Shown here: positions 32,700 to 44,019 of the stretch, one piece after another | Numbering within the stretch: position 1 is the stretch's first letter | Layout of the letters: each line of letters starts with the position of its first letter | DNA from: Gari tellinella | Taxonomy: Eukaryota > Mollusca > Bivalvia > Cardiida > Psammobiidae | Direction: 5' to 3' | Assembly: GCA_922989275.2 (NCBI GenBank) | Contig: OV277867.1 | Coordinates: 186,001-250,000, forward strand | DNA length: 64,000 nucleotides | Program-made: the position numbers and the translations under genes | Notes under the pieces: generated by a model | The model's database searches: none | Told to the model about the DNA's origin: nothing | What the model saw: only the letters and a program-made list of their open reading frames with translations

Positions 32700-32880
32700 T
32701 TTCGACGTTTCATTGCCGTCTGCTTCAATAGTGTGTCTACATTTTCGTTTCAAAGTTAGACAGATTTAAGAAGTATAACTGACGTAATTTCAAAACAAGT
32801 AGCAAGCGTTTCGCGAGGTCTGATTAGGACCAAAACTGTTTGTAAATGCACTTTATGACGTCATTGAGAATGAAAGGGTT
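32700..32880 (-). repeat. Palindrome repeat family B, decayed
   Basis: CATTGCCGTCTGCTTCAATA, CAAAGTTAGACAGATTTAAG, a right half-arm CGAGGTCTGATTAGGACCAA AACTGTTTG, and the closing GAGAATGAAAGGGTT. Confidence 0.5.
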
Positions 32881-32881
32881 A

Positions 32882-33497
32882 ATTATCATATGTGATGTTT
32901 TTGTTTATTTTGTAGAAATCATCTCCCCTGTCAAAAACTAAGAGGAAGACAGATCGGTGATTTTGATCCTGTGCGCTGCTAACATCGAATGAGATTAGTC
33001 GAAATTATATTGAAATCAATCCAACGCGGGATTGTACGTGTTAATGTTTCTTTGTGTTTCTTTTCGGGATTTTACACATACTCGTTGATCGAGTTTTTGT
33101 CTTAGTGTTTACATATATGTGGCCGTTTCTCAACGCCATAAGACAATTTTATGTGTCGTGGTTCCTGTATAAACCCAATGCAATCAATCAATCAATACAT
33201 TCAAAGTGTGCACTTCTACGTTCTATGTGTTGTTAGATGGTACACAATTTTGCGAAGCTCGTCTATATGTTCGCCGAATACGCCGTCAAAACAAATATGA
33301 ATCGATAACGTTTTCTACACGATATTGCGTTGTATATGCGTTTCAATTTGTTCAAAATCTTTATCTTAATGATGAGAACCGTGAAAAATACTTCAACAAC
33401 AGTTTTTACACTAGCTGATTTACAGCTAATAGTGTTACTTCATGTTGCGTCATGCTGCATCAGAGACTCTGAGACAATCACCATGTGTTATTGCAAG
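32882..33497. other. Intergenic DNA, no recognised gene
   Basis: Short overlapping + strand open frames (33054-33418) have no recognisable domain. CAATCAATCAATCAATACAT is a small simple repeat near 33181. Confidence 0.35.
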
Positions 33498-33674
33498 TTA
33501 TTCTTCCCAATAAACGCGTTTACTCTAAATCTATTACTTCCATTGCAAACTGTTTGCCACTCAGATCAACATGAATAGTTAAAATTGTCGATAAGTTGTC
33601 ATTTTCTGTGTTTTAGTGCAATGCGTTTGCGTACGTGTGCGTTAAAACGGGAAAGAATAACAGATTCTCCACTG
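33498..33674. mobile_element. Family A MITE with collapsed palindrome
   Basis: Inverse orientation: TTCCCAATAAACGCGTTTAC, then only GCAAACTGTTTGCCAC where the 65-bp palindrome should be, then GTTTTAGTGCAATGCGTTTG and ACAGATTCTCCACTG-TA. Almost the whole palindrome has been lost while its outer 8 bp remain. The left TIR is degraded. Confidence 0.65.
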
Positions 33675-34055
33675 TAAGTACTCCATTGTATGAAGCTGAA
33701 TCCTGGACAGTGTACAGACACCATGTGAAGATGTTGCATCATGAGGATATCCTTGTAGGACAAAGGGACAACAATACGAGATAGACAGGACTGTTAAAAC
33801 ATGGAAGACCTCCTGATTAAAAAGAATATTCGATAGACTGGAAACCTTATGAGGATATCATAAGACACACGTCCAAAACACACCATGTTATCTGTGATAC
33901 CAGTTGGTCAAAGGAATAGAGGCAGATCTCGTCAACAATATATAAGGACACGATCAAGAGAAACTTGACACAGAGGAACGTCAAGCTGTATTCCTCGGCT
34001 AATCTGAATCGACCGAGAAATAAATGGAGAAAAGCAGTGAAAATAAAAGGATGAC
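33675..34055 (+). pseudogene. Decayed non-LTR retrotransposon fragment (RT C-terminal tail)
   Basis: Frames include LYEAESWTVYRHHVKMLHHE, then DTIKRNLTQRNVKLYSSANL and NRPRNKWRKAV, resembling the C-terminal tail of mollusc LINEs (YGSETWTLYRRHVKxLE ... LKxxLK ... RxKWRxAV). Stops and frame changes abound. The family is judged from memory. Confidence 0.4.
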
Positions 34056-34059
34056 AATT

Positions 34060-34435
34060 GACATTGTTGCTTCGCAACGGTCAGCATAATAATAGTAGTG
34101 TTACTTCATGTATGAACTGACTTAAAACAGTTTCTCGTTCAGACTAAAATTCAGACGCTAAAACTACCCTTGCTTTTGTTTTAAGATTGAAGACAATAGA
34201 ACTTGAATTTTATAAAAAGTGTTTTTCTAGTAAATGTGAGTGAAATTAAGCTGATCACGTTTTTCTAAACGAACTAATTATTCTTTAACAAATTATAACA
34301 TGATAACGACACGTGACTACTGTCCAATTTTAGCTCAGAAATAATAAACGGATGAATAAACAATATTTTGTTGAGATCCGAATTGGGAACTAGAAGAGTC
34401 TAACCGACTTGGATTATCGCCCTTGTTTGACTATG
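34060..34435. other. Intergenic DNA, no recognised feature
   Basis: AT-rich, short frames only. Confidence 0.4.
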
Positions 34436-35039
34436 CGCATATTAAGTTAATTTATTTAAGCATTTATATACGCATGTAAACACGTTTATGCGTAAGCGTT
34501 ATAAATGGCGATAATGTGAAAGAATAATGTATTCTCCACTGTAGAAACATTTCCTGTGGACCACTTCACTGTCTTGTCTCGAATACAATGGTTATTGGCA
34601 AACAGCGGGAAGAAACGCTGAGTCTGATCTGGTTCCACACTGTTTGACACCCATTTCGACATTTCTTAAGTCAAAAAACCTAAAAAGTAAGCAGACGATA
34701 ACTTTTGAAATAGATGACGTCACGGCAGTGAGTGGATTGCATTTATTACAGGGAACTAGATCTACCTGTTTCTGTTTATTACCTGAGCTGTTTGTCTTTA
34801 GACTTATGTAACATTCCTTGCAATGAATGCTTTTGTACAGAAATAAAGTGTCTTCATCCAAATATTCAAGTTTCATACTTTGCTTCTGGTTAAAAAGTCA
34901 ATATTTATCTCCCTCTTAGCATTACTTGGAAGCATATGCATATACATGTAGTGTGTAATTCGTGCGTGAGTAATTCCGACCGTCCGTCTGTGTGCGTGCG
35001 TGCCTGTGTCTCATACCCGGAGCACGTTTTCAGTACCAT

Positions 35040-35330
35040 AATTATACAATACAATACGTTTTATTCGTAAATATAGGCCTCTGGCCCAAAATGCAACATT
35101 TATACACAATTTACTGAGAGTTGTGTCAAATAAACATAATCAATCCTGTACTGACCCCTTATTATATTCTAGGAACACTAAATTTGGCGTTCGAGTACAT
35201 GTTTGTATGACAGAGTGTCGAACACCTTTTCACTACACTGTGACATTGAATATCACTCAAAACCTATAGAAAATTATTTGTGAATATGAGTGAATAGTTG
35301 TGTGAGTACATCTTTGGATGGTGGAGTCTG
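35040..35330 (-). mobile_element. Retroelement tail insertion in copy B
   Basis: Absent from copy A at the equivalent place (after CAGTACCATA / CAATGCCACA). It starts TACAATACAATACGTTTTAT TCG and GGCCTCTGGCCC, that is, on the minus strand it ends in repeated GTATT units, the sort of short tandem tail seen on some LINE 3' ends. No coding part. Confidence 0.35.
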
Positions 35331-36342
35331 GCGTACCATTTTCAGGCTACTGTGACATAGACCATAACCTTAACATTTTTTATAGAAAAACCTTCCCTGT
35401 AGCATATTACATATAAACGACATCAGATATAGATATAACTAATTTCTGAATGGTGGAGTAAGGACAGTCCTGTGACGTTCTTCACTGTTTCTTATAAGGC
35501 CTGTCTGATATGAGCTTTCATTCATTCCTGTGGAACGCTTGCTTGTCTTAGTTACCATTATAATAGTTCAGATGGCAGATGTTCATTGTGGGCGGAGTTT
35601 CATATATGAATATTCAACAGGAGAAATTGTGGTCAGATAGTAAATATAGGATATTACATGAGTGTTAATTATAGGAATAAACAACATATTTTTGACGTTC
35701 ATGACGGTATGACTACATTAGCTTCGCAGGGGGTAAATTTCGTAAACGCCCGAAGCGGCAAAGAGATATTGTTTATTCCTTATATTTATATTTATATTTT
35801 CTGTCTTGTCAATTTAATGTGTTTATTGGCCAGATTTGTTTTTCTGTATAAGAATTTATCATATACCGGTCAAAGAGGTTTGATAGATATCGATGTAATA
35901 GCCATTCCAGTTTCTAAATATGGTGAGAAAGTAGTCCCAACTACATGTACTGTAACTGTATTAAAATTCAGGATGTTTTCCAGTAAACTTTCTCTCTGTG
36001 AATGGAAAAGACTTACAAGGCAAACAAATAACAGTGCAACTTGAATATCTATTGCCAAAGCACAATCTAAAAATACAGGTCGCGGTTGTTTTCTTAACCC
36101 ATTTACACACATAGCAACGACCTATGGGTCTGTATCACTCCGCTAGTGTCATATGACCGTCGACCAATGGGAGCTTAGTGTTAAGTGCCCGATGTAGTCT
36201 ATTTGAAGAAGTCCACGAATAGCAAGGGGAAATCCGAACTGGCTAAAACCAGTTTGGAAGTGTAGGTTCATCGGCAGATGTACTGCACATTTTTAATATG
36301 ATTACATAAAGACTTTACAGGGTGAATGTAAATATAATTTAT

Positions 36343-36436
36343 TGGATTTATTAAACGAGTCTTTTAGAAAACGATAAAAACGAGGCTTTGCCGAGTTTTT
36401 ATCGTTTTCTAAAACGACGAGTTTGATAAATCCATG
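36343..36436. repeat. Foldback hairpin
   Basis: TGGATTTATTAAACGAGTCT TTTAGAAAACGATAAAAACG faces the complement TTTTTATCGTTTTCTAAAAC GACGAGTTTGATAAATCCA. The turn is AGGCTTTGCCG. Arms about 40 bp, and it lies only in copy B. Confidence 0.75.
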
Positions 36437-37370
36437 ACGGTATGACTACATTAGCTTCGCAGGGGGAGGGTCGGATCTAATGTTGTTATAACTTGTGACC
36501 CAACCCCAATTCCATGTATATTTGAGGGAATAAAAATATGTTTAAACTAATAATCCAATAATTTATTAACACGAATGTTATATTCTTTTTATAACATAAC
36601 CTAGAAAATTTATTTATCGCAGCCTTTGAGGTCAAGTGAATGCTAAGCTAATAAGTAGATCTATCCATGAAAAAGTTGTTCAAAATTAACCCCGTTCACT
36701 AGCATAATGTTTATGTTATTATATATATTAATAAGCACTTTCATGTAGATCTAATATTGATTAATTACTCCAAAAATCTATAAATTGAATCTACATGATG
36801 GAAAGAAGACGTTCGAAATTGAACGCACAGAACGCATTTTAATGACGTCACAAGTAACGACGTCGTGGCGTGCCTCATTTGCATAGTTATTTTACTAGTT
36901 ATATATGACATTTAAACAACGGCTGTTATTCAACGCTCGCGCCGTCTGTTATGTTATAAATGAAGTTTCAAAACAATGATAAATAAACGACATGTATACG
37001 AACTGTTGCCAATACATGTAGTACAGTTGAGATAGCATTATTCTTTCCCAGATTTCCTATGAGGTTTTTGTTGATCTTCATTATTTTCGTATAAGGTCTG
37101 TCTGATATGAGCTTGATATCATTCATTCCTGTGGAACGCTTGCTTGTCTTAGTAACCATTATAATAGATGGCAGATGTTCATTGTGGGCGGAGTTTCATA
37201 TATGAATATTCAACAGGAGAAATTGTTGTCAGATAGTTAATGAAGTTTCATAACAATGATTAGTAAACGACATGAAAACGAGCTGTTGCCAATACTACAG
37301 TTGGGAAAGTGTTATTCTTTCCCAGACTACGCTATTAGTGTATAAATAAGGATGTCCACTTCAAACAGTT

Positions 37371-38005
37371 TTGTCGGATTTTCGTGCTTTGTTTTTTCTC
37401 TCCCTCTCTGTCGTACCCTAAACCCATCCATGTCTTACAGTTACTCGTGACTACAGATTAGTCGCTTGAGTACAATTTGTTACTAATAATCTTGTCATAG
37501 AATTTTTGTTAGATGTTTTACATGTATTTACTTACTGTGCTGGCGGTCTTTTTGATTGTAAGGTTGTGGAACAGGGTTTATATTTTATGTACACTGTTCG
37601 TCTTTATAGGTGAATATAGGAGATAAGAGTGAGGTTGGGCGCCCCTAAACCCAGGTTTAACCCCCAGTGGTTGTTAATAATTAATTTATAATTGATTGTT
37701 GATTGCTGCTGACCGTACCAAGGCGGGCTCCTATATTCACTTTGCTTTATGTTTGTCTTGCGTGTCGTTTTCTATTTAGTGTGTAGATGAAGGAATGGGA
37801 TTGCGTGCGTGCGTGCGTGCGTGCGCGTGTGTGTGTGTGTGTGTGTTATGGTATGACTGTTTAGTGTGTAGATGAGGGAATGGGATTGCGTGTGTGTGTG
37901 TGTGTGTTTGTTGGTTTGTTATGGTATGACTGTGTGTGTGTTCTGCTTGAGAGGTGGGTGTACTGTTTGTGTTGCGTTTCCTGCTTGAGTCTTTCGTATT
38001 TATTT
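37371..38005 (+). mobile_element. Insertion of a 3'-anchored dispersed repeat (partner at 43515-43862)
   Basis: Copy A shows the uninterrupted site. The 3' part, from TTATGTACACTGTTCGTCTT through GGTTGGGCGCCCCTAAACCC, CCAAGGCGGGCTCCTATATT and (TG)n to GAGTCTTTCGTATTTATTTG A, is shared with 43515-43862. Both copies end at the same 3' base, but their 5' starts differ, as expected for a retrotransposed repeat with 5' truncation. Confidence 0.55.
37798..37912. repeat. (GTGC)n/(GT)n microsatellites
   Basis: GCGTGCGTGCGTGCGTGC passes into a GT run, repeated once after a short spacer. It lies within the insertion described at 37371-38005. Confidence 0.85.
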
Positions 38006-38861
38006 GAGCAACATCACATTCTGAGCATGCTATCAGACTAAAAATTGTTTGCTATACAGAATTTAATATTTCGTTAACACTTTCTATATATAATTACCTT
38101 TGTTTTTGTTTAGTACTGTTGAACCCTTTACCCCATAGAAGAGATTTTTAGTAAATATGATTTATTCCTCCGCTGAAGAAAATAGTATATATAATATAAT
38201 ATAGGGAATACTTTCTATATTCTAGCACATGATAGCTTAAAGCAGGCTCAAAGTAAAGCAGAATGCATTAACCTGCGTTAAGTAGTGACCTATCTTCAAT
38301 ACTAGAAGAGGGCTACCAGGTAAAGGGTTAACCCTTATCCTACTGTAATATCGTCTGCCTTAAAATGGTCGTCTGCAAAACTCTGAAACTAAGATTGATA
38401 CAGCTTTTACTAACATAAACACGAGTGTCAAATAGTGTGTATCCAAATCAGACGCTGCGTTAAGTGGCGTCTGATCTGGATCCAAAATATTTGCAGAAAA
38501 CGTGAAGTTACGATCAGCAGGCTAAGGATTTACGGAAACTTAGCCAAATATCATCAATGATATTTGGAGAGCATATTGTCTTGATGTGTCTGTCAACAAT
38601 AGAAGATTACAAATCAATAAATATTCTTGATGTCAATATATAAGAGACTATTCTTATAATAAGTAACACCATAGGATGATTAGGTGTGTAAAGATTGAGA
38701 AAATGATTGATTTGCTCAGTTTACTCTCTCTTATCTTGACCCTTGATTGAAATGTAAGAAAGGTACATCATAGCGGTGATAAAAAAAAAAAGTTTATCTA
38801 AATCTAAACGCTTTTTTATCTATTTATTATTCAGGCTCTTCTGCCGATGTGAAGATACAAA

Positions 38862-40019
38862 ATGAACGTGGAGAAAGTCCCAAGGATTAGAGTTATGTTC
38901 TATGGATTGATTGCTTTCACGGGTATCATTAATCTTGTTCTGTTGGCGTATATGAATAACTTTTTACCAGATATCTCAACTACAAGTGTTAAGAAACCTT
39001 TGCCGATGCGACGTAACGATGTCCAAGATACCCAGTCCAATCCAAGGCAGGTTCCTGATGTATTAGTGAAGAATAGAGTATGCAAAATCCTATTATTTAA
39101 TTCACCGTGGGAACACTTTGTTAATAATACGAGAAAATGTGAATTTTCAAACTGCTGGATTACACGTAATAGATCTGATATACAGAATTACTCAGCCATA
39201 ATATTTTACATCGATTACACTTGGGCTTCGCTGCCTGTACAACCGCCGATATCACCGTCAAACAGGAACCCTAATCAAGTGTGGATATTTGTTTGGCGCG
39301 AGTCACCCGTTCGCCAAAGAATATTATGGCGTACTTACCTAAATGAACACTGGAGGAACACGGCAAACTGGACCATGTCGTACACGTATGATGCTGATGT
39401 GTTCAATGGGTATGGAACGATACGAAAGCGGATACCTCCAGTTAAAAACTATAGCGAAATCTTCAATAGAAAAACTAAAATGGCTGCATGGATTGTCAGC
39501 CATTGTACTACAATGGGTCAACGAGAGGAATATGTTCAAAAACTACAACAGTATGGGGTGAAAGTCGATATATTTGGAAAGTGTACAGGACAAAAAATAG
39601 AAAATCATGAAGTAAAATTGCAAATCGAAATGAACTACAAGTTCTATTTATCGTTTGAAAACACCCTTTGTAAGGACTATATCACAGAAAAATTCTTCAG
39701 ATACTTACAATATGATGTAGTTCTTGTCGTGAGAGGCGGTGGGAATTATAGCAGTCTTTTACCTAACGATTCATATATCAACACTGCCGATTTTGGACAT
39801 ATCAAGGACCTTGCAAAATACTTACTTACCGTTGGATCCAGTGAAAAGAGTTACAGTAAATATTTGGAGAACAAAGACAGGTTCTACTCTGTACCAGTTA
39901 GAGCAAGCTTTTGTCATATTTGCGAGAAGCTAAACCATTTAGAGGAAAATAGACGCACTGTCGATTTTTTTAAAGAAGTTCATAACAACACATGCTTTAG
40001 CCCAACAGATATAAACTAA
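38862..40019 (+). CDS. Alpha-(1,3)-fucosyltransferase (GT10), copy B, intact
   Basis: 385 residues, a typical length for invertebrate type II GT10 enzymes, which act in the Golgi with GDP-fucose as donor. Membrane anchor about 11-31 (VMFYGLIAFTGIINLVLLAY), stem about 32-70, then QVWIFVWRESP (129-139), NWTMSYTYDADVFNGYG (159-175), KTKMAAWIVSHC (204-215) and the signature FENTLCKDYITEKFF (255-269), followed by VVLVVRGGGNYSSLLPNDSY. The C-terminus keeps CHIC (361-364), the CxxC usual in alpha-1,3-fucosyltransferases. Sequons NWT, NYS and NDS are present. The single coding exon starts 28 bp after a TTTATTATTCAG acceptor (ends 38834), so a 5' UTR exon is likely. Most residues match copy A, showing tandem duplication. 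Which glycan it modifies cannot be read from sequence. Confidence 0.92.
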   Translation: MNVEKVPRIRVMFYGLIAFTGIINLVLLAYMNNFLPDISTTSVKKPLPMRRNDVQDTQSNPRQVPDVLVKNRVCKILLFNSPWEHFVNNTRKCEFSNCWITRNRSDIQNYSAIIFYIDYTWASLPVQPPISPSNRNPNQVWIFVWRESPVRQRILWRTYLNEHWRNTANWTMSYTYDADVFNGYGTIRKRIPPVKNYSEIFNRKTKMAAWIVSHCTTMGQREEYVQKLQQYGVKVDIFGKCTGQKIENHEVKLQIEMNYKFYLSFENTLCKDYITEKFFRYLQYDVVLVVRGGGNYSSLLPNDSYINTADFGHIKDLAKYLLTVGSSEKSYSKYLENKDRFYSVPVRASFCHICEKLNHLEENRRTVDFFKEVHNNTCFSPTDIN

Positions 40020-41035
40020 CACTAACAGGAAAATAAGTTTTGTGGAAATCAAATAAGTCGTTTTAAGCACAACACCCGCCAACTCACACACAGGGTGTAC
40101 AATACTTGATTTCCGACATCAAGTCTTTGTTTAAACTTATTTTATTATCATATATTTGTACAAACATAAAGCACAAGATCATAATCAAATATGAAAAATA
40201 TAAGAGCAAAAGGGGTCGGCCAAAAGTTCTACCAACATTATTTAACCCCCCCCCCTTGTGGTTGGTTATGCATATAAGCAAGTGTAAGTGTTTTCATGTC
40301 ATTCAAGGGAAGTAATTGTGTTTGTGATTTATCAACTATCGAAATGACGAAAAACACTGTGTTGGATAAACAGGGCTTCAGATAAAGGGCAGTAAACTGA
40401 AAACATTAATTTATTTTCTCTCTCACTTTAGCACCATATCCTATGGTGTTACTACTCATCAGAATCGTCTCTTCGAAACGATTCTTATGAATCGTGACAA
40501 CATAGGGTTTAAATCATAAATAAAAGTTTTAGTTTTCGAAATACTCCCCTTATCTAGAGCCCTGATAGGTAAAGTCTAAGGTGTGTTAATTATTTTTTAA
40601 CTGAGAAATGTTTTTTGAGATTTCTTAGAACAAATATTTACTAACGACATTCATTGTGATTACAAATAGAAAAGAATAAACAACAAACTAATAAGAACGT
40701 GTTTAGGAAAGATAACAGACAGAAAGAAAGAATTGAAAGAAAAAAACAGACAAAGAAAGAAAAATAATGAACTACAAGAAAACGAAGTCCCAAGGTAGAG
40801 TACCAACTACAGTAGGTACTAGTGCGTTTTAAATCTTTTGGTATCCTCGTATGTATGGACAGCATTGAAAATCATCACATTATCATGATGAGTCAGTTCA
40901 GGTGAGCCGAACAGTACCGTTTTGACATTGAATGGATGAAAATCCCTTATGGTATGAAAGAGAGCATGTCGGCAGTTTATATAAAGGTTATACTGAAAAA
41001 GATAATGATCTGTATTTTCTCTTTCAAAGCTAGAA
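40020..41035. other. Intergenic DNA after fucosyltransferase B
   Basis: Contains a small hairpin AGAATCGTCTCTTCGAAACG ATTCT (40462-40486) that resembles the central hairpin of the GGGCCCGTTTCAT MITEs, and a (GAAA)-rich stretch near 40725-40765. No gene is seen. Confidence 0.4.
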
Positions 41036-41039
41036 GAAC

Positions 41040-43165
41040 ACTTTTCCGAAAGACTAAGATGGTTTCAAAATAGATCTGCATTTAAATAACTGTATTTATT
41101 TCGTATGCGTGCATGTAAGACAGATATGTATATATTGCCTGTGAAGTAAAACGAAGGAACAACTTTGGGGATAAAACTCTCTGTGTTAAAGCTTTTTTAA
41201 ATGCTATTAATGTGTATGAATCTCTTATGGCTAAGGGAAGAGCGTTCCACATCTTTGTAGCTGACGGCACAAACGAATTCGAAAATAATTCTGTTCTTCT
41301 CGATACGATATTTAAGTCTCGGGCATTTCTTAGGTTATAATTTTTTAGATCCTCAACGGAGGGTGGAAATAAACTGCTCAAGTAATCTAGTGTAAGGCCA
41401 GACATTATCTTGTACATCAAAATTTAGTTATGATATCTTCTTCTTACAGTCAAAGATAGCCAGCCAATTTCACTGTACAAGTTTTGTAATGTTACTGATC
41501 TAGTTAGGCCTGTTAAGATCCTAGCTGCCTCGTTTTGAAATTTGTCTAAGATTTCTTTGCCTAGGACTGTGCAGCCATCCCATACTACAGAAACATATTC
41601 TAAGATATGACGCAGGAATGATAAATAAAGTTGATCTAGGGTTTTGCGATTTACTGAAAAAATTATTTTTCTCATCATATTAAGGATTTTCGAAGAAGAA
41701 TTAATTAACTTGTCTTTGTGTTCGAGCCACTTGCCGACTGCGCTCAGTACAACACCGGTGTATTTATGACTGTTAACAAAGGTAACAGGCATTTGATTAA
41801 AGACCAGTAAGCCTGCAGTTGAATTTGACCTTGAATAAATAAAGAGTGGTTCAGTTTTTTGAGGATTAAAGGAGACCAGCCATTTTTCTGCCCAACTTTA
41901 AATTATTTGTAAGTCTTGATTCATGATTGCTTCTATACCGTCCGTTGATCGTGATGTGAAAGAAATAGAAGTTTCGCCAGCAAAAAGACGAGATATACTC
42001 AAGAGTTGTTCAATAATGTCATTTATAAATACCAAGAAACAAAGTGAACCAAGTACAGAGCCCTGCGGTACGCCTGCGTTAGTTTCCTTATACTCAGAGT
42101 ATGACGAGCCCACAACAGCCTTTTGACAACGATGAGGGAGATAATTATTTAACCAACTAAGACGTCCACCTGATATTCCATTGTGTTGCAATTTAAATAA
42201 TAAACCTCTGTGCCATACTCGATCAAAGCCTTTAGATATATAAAAAATACAATACATGTTTTAAGTTATTTGTCTAGTGACAGTGCTATTTGATGGTAAA
42301 TATCAAGGAGCTGGTAAACTGTGCAATGTCCTTTTAAAAACCCTGATTGTAATTGTTTATTGTAAATAAGACCGTTAGAAATGAGGTGATTGTATAGATG
42401 TTTATAAACAACCCTTTCCATCAACTTGCCGACACAACTCAACAGTGATATAGGACGATAATTTGAACTTAAATTATTACCACCCTTCTTATATAACATC
42501 ATCACAATAGCTGACTTCCACAAGTCTGGAAATGTGGAGTGTTCTATAGATTTGTTGAACAACTTGCATAATGGTTTAGATATAGTTTTTTTTAACATTT
42601 TTTAGAACCCGGTGACTAATCAGATCTTCTCGTACAGATATGTTAATATTCAAGATTTCGAAGAGGTCGACGTATTTGATAAGTGCTTGGTTCACGGAGG
42701 CACACAATTTAAAGTTTGATCTTTTTTTTCTTTTTTTTTTTTATAAATTTACGTAACATTTCCAGTATGATTTTTTATCATTGTAAGAAGCATTACATAC
42801 AATATTTTCTAAATTATTGAAGCTAGCTTCCTTAGCGTGTTTTTATAACCTTATTTCAGAGAGTTTTTATATGTTTGCCATTGTTGTGGAATTTTAGAAT
42901 TCAAAGCCTTTGTTTTTTGACGATCTCTTTCTCTACTGAATTAATGTTTTTCTGAATCGTACCAGGGTTTGTCGTCTTTACGGATTAGTACACCTTTACC
43001 ACGGTCTGAGCTACAGTTAGCTAGCCTCTCTACAGTGGCGCAAATTATACAGCAGTTGTTTATCGATTGTATATATTCAGACAGTGGAGATTTTATCTTT
43101 AAACTAATATTTAACAATAATTTCAAGGTATAACCTTCTTGAGAAAAGTAAAAGCACACCCGAAG
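41040..43165 (-). pseudogene. Dead non-LTR retrotransposon, reverse transcriptase part (CR1/L2/Crack-like)
   Basis: Read 43159 to 41082: KPWYDSEKH; FPDLWKSAIVMMLYKKG with SSNYRPISLLSCVGKLMER (RT blocks 1-2); SKGFDRVWHRGLLFKLQHNG and NAGVPQGSVLGSLCFLVFIN (blocks 3-5); then LFAGETSISF where active RTs have the catalytic FADD. Next come NSHKYTGVVL, HILEYVSVVWDG and EAARILTGLTR, and the tail LRNARDL ... PSATKMWNALP. The Asp-Asp pair has become Gly-Glu, and at least three frame breaks separate the pieces, so it is inactive. The endonuclease half is missing. Clade is assigned from the tail motif by memory. Confidence 0.8.
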
Positions 43166-43510
43166 AACATTAATTTAGAAAATATTTCGGTGTTGACCCT
43201 ATTTCTGTTTCTATTTTGGAAGCCGAGATAGAACTCGCGCATGCTCAATACGACTTCCGGTTAACATATAAGGCTTTCATTCATCATTGAAAAGCTTACT
43301 GAGATGTGGTATTAATGTTGAATTCGATGGTTATTTTTGCCCAGGTAAACTAAAACATTTATTTTATTGCTTATATGGTTAACGGTGGCAGCTTAAAAAT
43401 AAGTTTAAAGCTTAATTCGTGTATTAGATATTTTCTCGCCATTCGTTGACACGCGCGGCGGTTTTACTACACACTCCATATATGGAATATGTAGTAAGAG
43501 GTTATGTGAC
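43166..43510. other. Stretch upstream of the dead LINE, no feature recognised
   Basis: Includes GCGCATGCTCAATACGACTT CCGG and no open frame resembling an endonuclease. It could be 5' LINE sequence or host DNA. Confidence 0.35.
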
Positions 43511-43514
43511 ATAT

Positions 43515-43862
43515 TTTATGTACACTGTTCGTCTTTATAGGTGAATATAGGAGATAAGAGTGAGGTTGGGCGCCCCTAAACCCAGGTTTAACCCCCAGTG
43601 GTTGTTAATAATTAATTTATAATTAATTATTGATTGTTGCTGACCGTACCAAGGCGGGCTCCTATACTCACTTTGCTTTATGTTTGTCTTGCGTGTTGTT
43701 TTCTATTTAGTGTGTAGATGAAGGAATGGGATTGTGTGCGTGCGTGCGTGCGTGCGTGCGTGTTTTTTATGGTATGACTGTGTGTGTGTTCTGCTTGAGA
43801 GGTGGGTGTATTGTTTCAAACAATTTGTTTGTGTTACGTTTCCTGCTTGAGTCTTTCGTATT
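43515..43862 (+). repeat. 3'-anchored dispersed repeat, shorter copy
   Basis: Near-identical to 37588-38004 from TTATGTACACTGTTCGTC to CTTTCGTATTTATTTGA, including the TGCG/TG microsatellite, which is shorter here. Confidence 0.65.
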
Positions 43863-43865
43863 TAT

Positions 43866-44015
43866 TTGAACCAGATCAGACGCCGGGTAATCCGGCGTCT
43901 GATCAGGCTCCAATCTGTTTGCCATCCAGATTAAAAAGATAAAATCAATTTTCTACAGTTTAGTGCATTGTGTTTGCGTTTATTCGGGAAATAAATCTGT
44001 CGTCTCTACTGTACA
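43866..44015. mobile_element. Family A MITE, partial (left end missing)
   Basis: ACCAGATCAGACGCCGGGTA ATCCGGCGTCTGATCAGG forms the palindrome centre, followed by CAATCTGTTTGCC, GTTTAGTGCATTGTGTTTGC G and TCTCTACTG-TA. It abuts the 3' end of the preceding repeat, which may have inserted into it and removed its left side. Confidence 0.55.
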
Positions 44016-44019
44016 TTCC

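Larger units (their letters stand above)
34440..40030 (+). repeat. Segmental duplication, copy B (fucosyltransferase locus)
   Basis: Collinear with copy A (19600-22930) but about 2.3 kb longer. Extra material in B: a LINE-tail-like insertion (35040-35330); about 1.4 kb including a foldback (35640-37010); a second copy of the CAGATGGCAGATGTTCATTG block (35570 and again 37166); and a 635-bp insertion (37371-38005). Because the flanks match copy A, A supplies empty sites for these insertions. Confidence 0.75.

Noticed and set aside
35658..36044. 128-residue plus-strand open frame inside duplication copy B
   Set aside because: A hydrophobic low-complexity stretch and no recognisable domain. It lies in material absent from copy A and has no splice or promoter context.
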